Below, piece by piece: positions 22,846 to 32,801 of a stretch of 42,956 nt of DNA. The DNA lies in the NCBI GenBank assembly GCA_002633005.1, contig NMRA01000491.1, positions 210,374 to 253,329 on the forward strand. The letters are read 5' to 3'. Every line of letters starts with the position of its first letter. Positions within the stretch are counted from its first letter, which is position 1. The position numbers were made by a program, and so were the translations under genes. The notes under the pieces were generated by a model. The model searched no databases, was not told where the DNA came from, and worked only from the letters and a program-made list of their open reading frames with translations. The stretch comes from Phoronis australis. Its lineage: Eukaryota > Phoronida > Phoronidae.

Positions 22846-24488
22846 AGTGTCTATGACCCCGCGGTTAGCAACTCACTGGGAATCCAGGTTTTGGCGGAAC
22901 CGGGAAAGGGGTACTCGACTATGTTTAGAGGTGGGCGCAGCTAAATAGATAGGCACCCGCTCATTTATAGAATTGACTCTAAATGACCCATTTGCAGGAA
23001 GTTTCTGTGAAAATGTCACGTTTTGCTCCAGAAACAATACTTTTTGCAATTTTTGTAAATAAATGTACAGTAACCCTTTCGAAGGAATTATTGGACAGTT
23101 GATTTTTCGGTAGATTTGTGGACGTGTAGTGTTTCAACCGCTCGGGGTGACGCTTCTCGGAAAAGGTAGCCATTCCGTAGAAGATATTCTGAACGGCACA
23201 AGCCGCTATTATGGAAGTACCCCCCGCTAGGGTTTACAATGAAAATCGAAACCGTCGGTTTGCCATGTTTAAAGGTAGTTCGACCAGGACATCATTTTTT
23301 ACAACTTTCACACTATGATTGTCAGTTATGAATAAAAAGTTCGATTATCCCAAACGCCTGATTGCTCACAGGAAATCATTGACGTGTCGAGTCTTCTCAT
23401 GCACGTGGGAAATCCAGTACAAAACAGCATCATGAACGCACCTTTCGTGTTCTCTGGATTTTGGGCAGCAAAATGTGTTTAAATCTGTGTTTTTGAGTGG
23501 GGAAGTCAGCTACATCTGTCGCAGCCATCATGAGCACAAATGCATGACTGTAGGCATCTGGGAGCTGGAGCATCCCACAGGGGTTAGGGGCTCCCCAAGA
23601 AATTTTGGGCGCCGTTAACGAAGGTTTCGGTTTTAAAATTAAAATTCTTTCAAAAATCTTCGTGAACGCCTGTTAGACACTCTCAGTGTACTCACAGAGA
23701 TTGATCATCGCAGCAATTCCTGCACAAAAATTACAAGCCACACGAATGTGAAACGGCGGTAAGTGAGAGCGGCATATTTTCATTTACCAAAAACAACGTT
23801 TCAACAACATTTCATTCTTCAATAAACCATCATCAAAACAAATACCCTTCCTGGGATGGGGCGAAAATATCCAGACGATGACCTAAGTAATCATAACGAC
23901 ACTTTGTAGTCTAAGTGTATTTCACAAATAGTTCACTTTCATCCTAACTCCAATTCCTGTAATTGCTATGGTTTTAAACCCAGTCTCGCATTTTTTCTTT
24001 GGGCCGCAGGACTTGATACCGCGGTACCTTGGAATTTTATGGGATAGAATTCGAAAAACATACTTCCCCTTGTTTACACAAAGTCATCTCTTCGTCTACA
24101 TTTACTTCTATACATTTCGCTATCGTTGTGGTTTCTACATGGTGTCTTTCCCTTGTTCTATTTTACCATTTTATGATGTGGCGAAATTTGGAGGGCAGCT
24201 GCCCTCCTGAACCCCGGCCGCAAACGCCTATCGTAATAAGCGGTTTAAAAATTAACCAAATTTAGTAACGCTGGACCTTGAAAATCTGAAAAAAAATTAA
24301 AACAACAATTCGTGAAAAAAATTAATTCTTTGCACTTGTCGACGGAATCTTTGACTTCCGCGTGCAAGTTGCACTGAATTCTTTCACCAGGTGACGGAGC
24401 CGGCTCGACCGGGCGAGTCAAGAACTGGGTAGAGTTGCGTAGCGGTCTCGTGGACAGAAAAATCTTTCTCAAATCACGTACTTTCTGA
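22846..24488. other. No gene recognised; strong palindrome
   Basis: Contains a perfect 18 bp palindrome GGAGGGCAGCTGCCCTCC at 24190-24207 followed by a sequence ending CGCAAACGCCTATCG, which recalls the ends of hAT-like elements in this window. No partner end was found. Nothing else is assigned. Confidence 0.4.
24190..24207. other. Perfect 18 bp palindrome
   Basis: GGAGGGCAGCTGCCCTCC is fully self-complementary. It may be part of a transposon terminus. Confidence 0.8.
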
Positions 24489-24822
24489 CAGTGGCCCATC
24501 TAGGATACCATAAGGGGGGAGGGCAACATGTTGTCGCGGGGAATTGGGCAAAGCGCGATTGTATGTGCACAGGCGGTCCGAAAGTTGCGGGGGCCGGGAA
24601 TGTGAACCTTCTGTTTGGCCGATCTACTATCGGTGGACTAAAGAAAATAAAAAAAAAAAAAAACGGGAAGACGATTCCGCCGCGATCTGAGCCCCCCATT
24701 CCGCAACCGGTCCTAGTAACTGAACTCAATAATTCTTCAGGCTTCACGCTCTTGCACTTTCGGCATTTTGCTTGCGGCAGCCAAGGCGGGGGGCGGGCGG
24801 GCCCCCTCTAAATCCGCCTATG
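24489..24822 (+). mobile_element. hAT-like non-autonomous element, copy 2
   Basis: It begins CAGTGGCCCATCTAGG and ends CCCTCTAAATCCGCCTATG, an imperfect inverse of the start. It aligns with 8594-8886 in inverse orientation and adds an A-rich insert around 24644-24663. It appears inserted into a copy of the GTTCAGTAACGCTA element: sequence resembling that element continues on both sides (CAAATCACGTACTTTC before, TTTCATTGAAAATACACGG after). No transposase is encoded. Confidence 0.6.
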
Positions 24823-24914
24823 TTTCATTGAAAATACACGGCAATACCTCGCATAATCTCGCGAAGTCTTGCTTTTCCAGCAAGGTCCTAGCGACTAGGT
24901 CCACGTTATTGAAC
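24823..24914 (+). mobile_element. Partial copy of GTTCAGTAACGCTA MITE
   Basis: Matches the right half of the complete element at 25056-25196: ATTGAAAATA(C/T)ACGGCAA, CTCGC(A/G)TAATCTCGCGAAGTCTTG, AGGTCCTAGCG, and a terminal TTGAAC. The left half is probably on the other side of the hAT-like insert, much decayed. Confidence 0.55.
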
Positions 24915-25055
24915 TCTACCCTGACTGAAAGGCAAATACTGAACGTCGTGGAATGCGAGTCCGATAGAAATTGGTTCGGCAGCAAAGAACTGTTTTAAAT
25001 GGAGATGGACAAATCTACGCGCAAGGGAAACAACAAAAACGAAGTCCTGGCGTGC

Positions 25056-25196
25056 GTTCAGTAACGCTAGGACCAACGCCAGGACGACCTAGCTAAAATC
25101 TAGCCCAAGTCAAGTGCTCTCATTGAAAATATACGGCAACATCTCGCGTAATCTCGCGAAGTCTTGATTTTTAGGGAGGTCCTAGCGTTACTGAAC
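25056..25196 (+). mobile_element. Complete 141 bp MITE with perfect 18 bp inverted repeats
   Basis: The left end GTTCAGTAACGCTAGGAC (25056-25073) is the exact reverse complement of the right end (25179-25196). The interior has CTCGCGTAATCTCGCGAAGTC. Related copies lie at 24823-24914 and 37309-37424. No target duplication is obvious. The perfect ends suggest recent activity. Confidence 0.8.
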
Positions 25197-25789
25197 CGTT
25201 GGAGAAGCAGTTACCAAAAGCATATCTGTTTAACGGTCTGTTTAACAGCGCTACAGTAGAACATTCCAGAAAACCACAAGCCTGATTCCGATCTGTGGAA
25301 GAGTAAGTACAGCAAGAGACTGCTTTGTTGTTGCACTTGATTGACTTCCCGGTTCAACCCGCGCGCCGACCAAGACGTCAGATCGGCAGTCCACATCGAG
25401 AACCGCCGACTAAGAGCAGGTTGACCCAGTGTTGTTTAGTGCAATCATTTACTACAAACCTAACACTTTGCATTTCTCATACCGGAAATTACTTTCGTTG
25501 ATTCAATTAGTAACGCTCCACGGCGGTGGCAAAGGAAAAATCAAGCTGCACCCGCGGCCAATAAATTCTAGGGATATAGACCGACGGCCAGAACACTTAG
25601 CATAGATGAACGAATATGCATTTATTAACAAAAAATTAAATCGTGTCAAGTCAAGCAAAACTATGGCTTTCCGTTTACACGCCAGGCGTTTATTTGGTGT
25701 TGCTAAAACGCCTGAAAATGTCCATTTTCCGAATACACGCCCATGGGCGTATCTACGGAAATTCCTGGTATATACAAAAACGGAGGTCT
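25197..25789. other. No gene recognised
   Basis: No exon or repeat assigned between the MITE and the ~300 bp tandem array. Confidence 0.45.
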
Positions 25790-26600
25790 GCCGTTTTCTG
25801 CACTCTGGGTTTGACCCCTGGGAACCTTAAGGAGGCTATAATATATAAATGAGCTAGATATTCGAGGTACCTGCCAAAACTGATTTAAAACGGATACTAG
25901 TACCGCACTGAACACCGAATGAGCCATGGCAGACACATTGCACTCTGGGGTGGGTCCGGCAGCCAAGAAGAACCCCCCAAAATGAGCTAACTCATTCCAG
26001 GTACCACAAAAAACCAATTCCATATGGTTAATAAATGTCACTGATCACTAAATGTCCCATGACAGACAAAATACACTCTGGGTTGTGCCCGCCAAAAACC
26101 TACCAGAATGTCAGCAACGGTATGCCTTTGAAAATCTGGGCTACATTAGATATTCGAGGTACCAGCTCACTGATTTAAAACGAACATCAGTACCGCACTG
26201 AACACCGAATGACCTTTTACAGACAAATTGCACTCTAGGGTCCGCCAGAAACCCCAAAAGGACCCCCAAAATGAGCTCGTTCATACATTCGAGCAGGAAG
26301 AGATAACCTCATTCGAGGTCCGTACCACAAAAGACTAATTTCACGTGATTCAATACATGTCACTGGTCACTAAATGCACCATGACAGACAAAATAACACT
26401 CTGGGTTGTGCCCACCAGAAACCCCTAAAATTGTCAACCACCATATGCCACTCAAAATCTGAGCTACATGTAGACTAGATATTCGAGGTACCAGCTAAAA
26501 CTGACTTTTAAGTCAGATTTAAAAAAAATAAACAATCGTGCCGGAATGATCACCGAATGCCACACGACAGACAAATTGTCCTCTGGAAAGGGTCGCCAGA
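25790..26600 (+). repeat. Diverged ~300 bp tandem array
   Basis: The landmark TAGATATTCGAGGTACC recurs at about 25856, 26151 and 26480, giving a period of roughly 295-330 bp. Within each period the word CACTCTGGG (with variants) recurs about every 130-180 bp (near 25800, 25940, 26069, 26230, 26397), usually after GACAGACAAA and before a CCGCCA(G/A)AA word. The array is therefore composed of related half-units. It ends where the Tx1-type LINE begins. Confidence 0.75.
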
Positions 26601-26984
26601 AACTGAAAAACGGTGCCCAAAAAGGAAGAAACTGTCCCCTTTCTTCCATCTTTTTTCATATTTTTATTTTGCTCTAGCATGATAATTACACGTCACATAA
26701 AATAATACAGTATACATCTTTTACAAAAACATAACATTAAATCATTAGTCAACAAGTACCGTATTTCAGGATGTAATTTAATAAAGTTAATGAACAATTG
26801 GATATTAAGGTTTTTTAACAAACTTTTGGCTAAATATGTATTTTTTTGCTAGCATGATCAACAGATTAATTTTACAATTTTCCGACAGAATGTTTCCCCA
26901 AAAAACCCAAAAAACACTGCTATCTAGTCCACGTGAAAATTAACATGATACGTTTATTTTAACCACTCAGTAAACAGGAGCCAG

Positions 26985-27362
26985 AAACAGGAGACAAGAC
27001 GACATTCCCAAGAGATGGAGAAAAGTTTCACTGTGTTCACCACAGAAAGAACATAGATCACTTGTTTTTATTTTAATTTTATGTAAATAATTATTAGTTG
27101 GTAATATTCTGTGAATTAAGCGGTATTGAAACCAATGCAATTTTGTATCTTTTGCACAATTGAAGGGAAGTTTATTTACTTTTCTCCACCATGTGTCAGA
27201 GTCACTTAAATTTATATTATTTATAACACGGTTTATATCTATCTCAGATGACCACTTGTTTTTACATTTACAAGCTGTCTAAAGTGACTGTAATAAGGTG
27301 TCATAAATATTTAGCGCTTGTGATTTATCAAAATTTTATAGATATAACTTGGAAAATTTGGT
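26985..27362 (-). pseudogene. Tx1-type ORF2 C-terminal Cys/His region
   Basis: After the insertion the frame resumes with LNIYDTLLQSL, KWSSEIDINRVINN, WWRKVNKLPFNC, LHWFQYRLIHRILPTNNYL and a zinc-knuckle-like CSFCGEHSETFLHLL. This order is standard for the end of L1/Tx1 ORF2. A stop interrupts it near 27285, and weaker continuation runs to about 26700. Confidence 0.75.
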
Positions 27363-27364
27363 AA

Positions 27365-27655
27365 AAAGATATTGTCTTGTTTATTCTTAAAGTCACTATT
27401 TCCTTTACTTTCACCTGCTTAGATCACAAATTGAGCTCTGTCAATCGATATAACTAAAATTAACACTTTTCGTAAATTACAGCCATGTACATACTCTCGT
27501 TATTTTACTATTAATTTTTTAAAATTTATAAAAAGTGGGCGGACCTTCAGCCAAACCTCATTATTTATGCGGGTTGCCAGTGGAGAGATTACCCATAATG
27601 CACACGAATCAGCTGACGGAAAAGAAATGTGTCAAGCACAAGCGACCGAGGTGAG
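27365..27655 (+). repeat. Insertion within the Tx1-type LINE (dispersed repeat copy 2)
   Basis: LINE protein similarity stops near 27655 and resumes near 27365. The intervening sequence is foreign, and 27415-27625 matches 3880-4115. The insertion therefore postdates the LINE. Exact ends and target duplication are unclear; the TA-flanked inverted ends of the copy at 3281-4477 are not visible here. Confidence 0.55.
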
Positions 27656-28112
27656 TTAGGTGTTTTGGGACTTCTTGTCAGCTAACCAAGAAATCATAAC
27701 GTACAAACATGTGGAAATCACAGCTTGATTCTTACTCGTGACAACAAGATTAATTTGTTCTNGTAGAAAATAGATTTTTTTTACCAACTTTAATCTTTGA
27801 ATTATACCACAGGGGAGAGTAAATAATATTTTCATTTTTGTCACACATTTGAAACAGGAGCACAACATCGCTTAAAACTTTCTTCCAGAACAGATTGTCG
27901 GTTCCTTCAGCTATTTTTTAAGGAAAGCGTCTCCCATTTTAAAAAAGTTATCAACTTTACAACCCAAAACTGCCTCTGCAAGGTCACGTATGGTATTTGA
28001 GGTGAATAGTTTACGAAGCCACGACATTTTCAAAGACTTAAAAAAACTAACATGAACCATTCTTAAACCACCATGATCCTGATTTTGTACAATTTCATTT
28101 CAGCTAACTCTG

Positions 28113-29620
28113 TCATTCTTCCCATTCCAAATGAAGCCAAAAAACTCGCTCTAATTCTTGAATCATGTCAATGGAGGGGCTAGGGAGAGATTGAAGCAAA
28201 TGAACAATCTTGGGCAATAAAAGTGTCTTAACCGCGGGTATTTTACCTAAAACAGTAAGAATTCTTCTTGACCAAGAGCCCACCATTTTCTTAATTTCCA
28301 AAAGCCCGCAACTATAGTTAATACCCGGCATTGTATTATAATCAGTGGAGAAGTTGATTCCCAAAAACATGAAAGGTTTGTTGATAACAGGTTCTCATTG
28401 ACACAAAGTTTTTCGCCAGAGTTTTTTTCTGAACCAATCCAAACACATCTTGTTTTCTCGATGTTTGGCTTCAGACCAGAAAATTTCGCAAATTGGTCAA
28501 TTAAATTCAAAGATGATCTAAGAGATAACTCAAAACCGTCCAAAATTAAACAAGTGTAGTCAGTGTACTGGATCAATTTAAACTCAGAAACACCTATTCT
28601 GATCCCAGTGATGCCACCATCCCGACGAATTAAATTGCCCAATATTTCTACACATAATACAAAAAGGTAAGGAGAAATAGGGTCTCCTTGACGACAGCCT
28701 CTCCCCATTTCAAAAAATTCAGAGAAAAATCCATGTTGGAGAACACAAAGACAAGATTTGTTATAGAGCGTTTTGACCGTGTCAATGAACCTTGGGCCAA
28801 AGTTAAGTACGATAATGCCTTGAGGATGGAAGACCAGGAAACCAAGTCGAAAGCTTTTTCAAAATCGACCATTAAGAGGAGTCCGGGAAAGGGTTTACAA
28901 TCTAAAAACTGAATTACATCATATAAAATTCTTATAATTTCCCCAATATATCTGCCTTTCACGAAACACTGTTGGTTCACGTGAATAAGGGGTCCGAGGA
29001 CGCTTTTTAGGCGTCTTGCAATACAACCAGACAAAAATTTGTAAGTAATATTCAATAGTAAAATTGGACGCCAATTTTTGATGAATTCTCTTGGTTTATT
29101 TTCTTTTGGTATTATTGAGATAATACCATGTTTTTGCGTTGTAGATAATTTATTGATACCTTCTTCAAAAGATCGGAACAAATAATATTTAAGGTCAGGC
29201 CAAAAATTTTTTAAAAATTCTACTGTGAAACCATCTGGGCAAGGACTTTTGTGGTTTTTAAAATCTTTCAGAGTTGCATGAATTTCCTCCAAAGTGACAA
29301 ATTTTTCAAGTTCGACTCGGTTAGACTGGTTCAGTTTAGACATTGGGCACGATGCCAAAAGTTCATTTAAATTAACATCAACAAGGTCGCCGTCTTTACA
29401 GGAGTATAAATTTTTATAAAAAGAAGTGATCTCCGAGAGGATAGCGGATTGTTTCTTGATAGCGTTATTGGAGCTTAGTAGCTTAGTTACATTCTTATTC
29501 ACAAAATTTCGTTTTTTTAATGCACAAAAATATTTGGTTGGTTTTTCACCATTTTCAACCCAGTTGTCTCTCGATCTGACCATTGATCCATGCATGTATT
29601 CTATGCGATAATCCTCGTAT
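28113..29620 (-). pseudogene. Tx1-type reverse transcriptase, catalytic box mutated
   Basis: Reads NGEKPTKYFCALKKRNF, then TLKDFKNHKSPCPDGFTVEF (RT fingers), a GIISIIPKENKP segment, LLMVDFEKAFDLVSW (motif A with the catalytic Asp), GRGCRQGDPISPYLF (motif B), and YTDYTCLILDG where YADD is expected (motif C). FSGLKPNIEKTRCVWIG and the thumb FLGINFS...WSRRILTVLGK follow. The frame changes near 28690 and again near 28330. Loss of the second motif C Asp would abolish polymerisation even without the frameshifts. Confidence 0.85.
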
Positions 29621-29939
29621 TCTGACTTCTTTTATTTTCCAATAGAGCAGGATCGTCACTCTCATTGAACCTATGTTGTAAGGACATTAAATGTTCTTCC
29701 AAGTCTTTTCCTTTTCTATTTTTTTCTTAGAGATACAAAATGGAATAGTTACCGTTCGAATATTTAACAATAATGTCTCCAAAAATAATTGATCAGATAT
29801 TGAAGATTATCCGAGTCAATTTCTTGTATTTTGTTCAAATCGTATACTGGAAGAGCATATTGTTTTTTCGTACACAAAATCTCATTCTTGACGAGATTAA
29901 TATATTCTTTTTATTTTAGCAGTGAGTTATTAAATTTCA

Positions 29940-30670
29940 AAAACCCCGATCCTTTTTTGAACGTAGTTAATTGTATAGTTAAGACGACGTTGTTATGGTC
30001 CGATCGGTAGCCCGACTGTATTTCCACCTTTTCGATACGCGAGAGTAATTGTTGGGTAACAAGAAACTAATCTAACCTAGCCTTTTTGACTGGATTTGTC
30101 CTGGACCATATAAACTTTTTCGCTGAGGGATAATAAACACGCCATGGGCCCGTGCGATCAAGAGCCACCTTCATCTCCAGCATTTGGTCACGAATTTTAG
30201 GGTTATTTACAGAGATATAACTATGGCAATCAAGGTAAAAATCTTGGACCAAATTAAAATCGCCACAAACAACAACAAAATCGTTATTGTAACTGGCGAT
30301 TTTCTGTGAAATGTCATTAAAAATTGAGGGCTATCTTTGTTTGGTCCATAAATATTCACCAACACAATAGAAAAACCGTTATTTACTTCAAGCTCTAAAA
30401 TTTGGAGATTTCCTGCAGTATCCGAAGTAAAAGATTGAACTTTAAGTTGAAAATTACTATTAAACAAGATAGCAACACCCCTGGAATCACTTCGACCATG
30501 GCTGAAAAAACAGTCCTAACCTCACTGAGCTCGAATTGTGAGTCTTTCCGCAACAGTTAAGTGAGTATCTTGTACGCAGAAAATACTGTAGGCACGCTGC
30601 TTTATATAATGGAAAACAGAGTTCCTAGAGCTCTACAGTTAAAAGATGCAATTTTCAAATTGTTCGCCAT
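29940..30670 (-). pseudogene. Tx1-type endonuclease domain
   Basis: Starts MANNLKIASFNCRALG, with the N-terminal SFN of the exonuclease-endonuclease-phosphatase fold. It then shows SIFCVQDTHLTVAERL (catalytic Glu/Gln region; QDTH here), VLVNIYGPNKDSP, VVVCGDFNLVQDF, RTNPVKKARLD and GYRSDHNNVVL with the catalytic SDH. The reading is split over frames and by stops. Confidence 0.8.
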
Positions 30671-31671
30671 ATGAAGATAATTAAGACACTTCTAAACTCA
30701 ACCATACAGCGTTGCTCATTAAGTACAAAATGAATCACATTGTGTGTTCTAAACACCCCAAACCAACCGAAACCACAAGAACCCTAAACCAATATAAATA
30801 ATAAATTCTTCTGATGAAACATTCAATGCAACATATCGACACTAAGTGTTCAACGGGTATAAGACGTATGCAATGAAACATCGCCAATCTAAGACCAAAT
30901 GATATAATGGTACTTGCACTACAAAGGCTAGAAGCAAAATATTCAAAAAACATGAAGACCTGGAAAACAGGAAAGATAAACAAAACGAAAATAAAAGAAA
31001 TTAGGCAAAATTATAAAAATTACAGGAGGACAATAGGGACTCATAACTAATAACTGGAAAGATTGGGCACTGAAAAAACAGGACCAAATTCCGAAACTTT
31101 TAATTACAAGACCTCAGCCGCGAACACTATATACATGTAGCAGTTGTTTCGGTGCCCTGCGCGCCATCTTTCTTCCATCTTAGTCAAGCGGTAAAATATG
31201 GCTACATAATGTATGTCGCAAGGGAGGCTCAGAACAGTTCTCACAGGGGTTCGCCTGTCAGAACACACGTCAATGCACTCTTCACCCTTACTTCACTTTG
31301 TCAAAAACTGCATGCAAATAAGGAAATGTTTTGAGTCATTTCACATCAGAAGCCCTACAGATGAGCACAGAAACTTTATTCTCTCTTGCATTTTTGACTC
31401 TTTCACTCCCAGTGGAAACCAATCTGAACTAAGAAAAATGAGGGCAAGAAAATGCAAAATCGGCACTTTTCACCCCAAAATCACCACTTTCCTGCCGATG
31501 CTCGACTAAAGCCAACATTAGATTCCGAAAGCAAATTTCCTACCGATTCCAAAAATGTGGTCCAAAAGTACTGTCAACCAACTAGTTTTTTTGCAAATCT
31601 GGCTTGTTTGAGGGCTACCTGAAATCGCGGCCAATTTCTCAGTTGCTACACAGCAATGCACAACTGCAACA
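30671..31671. other. No gene recognised
   Basis: No convincing exon. Upstream of the LINE ORF2 start I find no ORF1 or promoter of the element, so the 5' junction is uncertain. Confidence 0.4.
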
Positions 31672-31884
31672 GGGGGCCACCAACTTGAAGAAGAGTGCAG
31701 CTACAGCCAAGAAACTGGCCTTTTTTCATTCCCAGCAGCATGTTCACAAATACAAAAACCACATTCACTTGGCCTACACACAATACCTAACTAAAAATGC
31801 CCCAAAGCCTGGTTTAGCCCTAGATTTTAACATTTTGGGAGTGCAAATTGGCCGCGGCCACAGCCTAACTATTCTGTGCCACCA
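31672..31884 (+). repeat. Dispersed ~213 bp repeat, copy 2
   Basis: Aligns with 3-215 in the same orientation, including the shared AAGAAGAGTGCAGCTACAGC block and the GCCGCGGCC and GTGCCACCA right end. Confidence 0.75.
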
Positions 31885-32797
31885 AGGGAACTTACAATAG
31901 TATATGATAGTAAGTCAGTTTAGCCGTGCGTCAAAAAGTGAGATATTTAGATGGCGTGGCGGAATGGCGGAAAAATTCTAAAAAGCGGGACAGTCCGCAA
32001 AGAGCGGGACAATTGGCAAATACACAGTGAAGCTGTCAGAAAGAAGAAGTACTGGATTGGGTTCTTTTACAAGGTAAACTTTTAATTTTATTTAACGGGT
32101 GTAGTCAAGTACTGCAGATAACAGTAGTTATAGGGAAATACAACAAAATAACACAGTTATTTTAACACACCTGTTTTTAGGGCCTAAGCTTTCATTTAGG
32201 ACAAATGTAACTTCTTTCCGTAAAAAGACGTAACACGAATTTAACACCCAAAAATGAGTAACAAGTAAATGCGCATGGCGCTATATAGTAGCTTAATACC
32301 ATTATCACAAAAAAGGAACAAATTCTTACGAAACGCGATAACAACATATATGACACGTCCAAATATTGGCCTGTAAAATTTAACGTAAATGAAAGAGCTT
32401 GCGTTTCACTGAAATGCCACAAGTATAATATTAAAGTCTGAATGGAGATTTGGTACTGAAAAAGAAGATAATGAAAAAAAAAACAAACAAAAGAAAACTG
32501 AAACTTTGCAGTATTTATCATTGACAGAGGTTGATATGTCAAATGAGCCGTTTCACTAAAGACGTGTCAAGTTTGTAATGCAGTTTAAAAACCACACTAA
32601 CGTTGCTTGTCTGGTGACAGTGTATGCAAAGCATTCCACATTAGCGACGCGTTAACGCGTCACAAAACGAACACATTTAAGTGAATAACATTACCTCGCT
32701 CAATACAAATATTAAAGTGTGTGTTACCATGCAGTCTTCACACACAGACTTACCCTGGAAGAACTTGTACTACTAGTGCAAGTTAAATGTCCCACTT
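31885..32797. other. No gene recognised; 16 bp palindrome
   Basis: Contains GACGCGTTAACGCGTC at 32646-32661 (perfect palindrome) and two AGCGGGACA words near 31984 and 32002. No exon is recognised; a 116-codon minus-strand frame here is low-complexity hydrophobic sequence. Confidence 0.45.
32646..32661. other. Perfect 16 bp palindrome
   Basis: GACGCGTTAACGCGTC is self-complementary and contains two CGCG cores. Possible regulatory dyad or chance. Confidence 0.7.
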
Positions 32798-32801
32798 TTA
32801 A

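Larger units (their letters stand above)
26640..30670 (-). mobile_element. Tx1/L1-type LINE, near full-length ORF2, inactive
   Basis: A minus-strand non-LTR retrotransposon covering endonuclease, reverse transcriptase and C-terminal Cys/His region. ORF2 starts with ATG at 30668-30670 (MANNLKIASFNCRALG). Multiple stops and frameshifts break it, the catalytic YADD is mutated, and 27365-27655 is an unrelated insertion. Motif wording (GRGCRQGDPISPYLF, IPKENKP, KSPCPDGFT) is that of the Tx1 branch of the L1 clade, several members of which insert at specific sites. Its 3' end lies within about 40 bp of the ~300 bp tandem array. ORF1 is not seen. Confidence 0.85.

Noticed and set aside
32192-32542. 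116-codon hydrophobic minus-strand frame resembling a membrane protein
   Set aside because: Composition follows the AT-rich, T-rich DNA (Phe, Leu, Tyr runs) with no conserved motif or start context.
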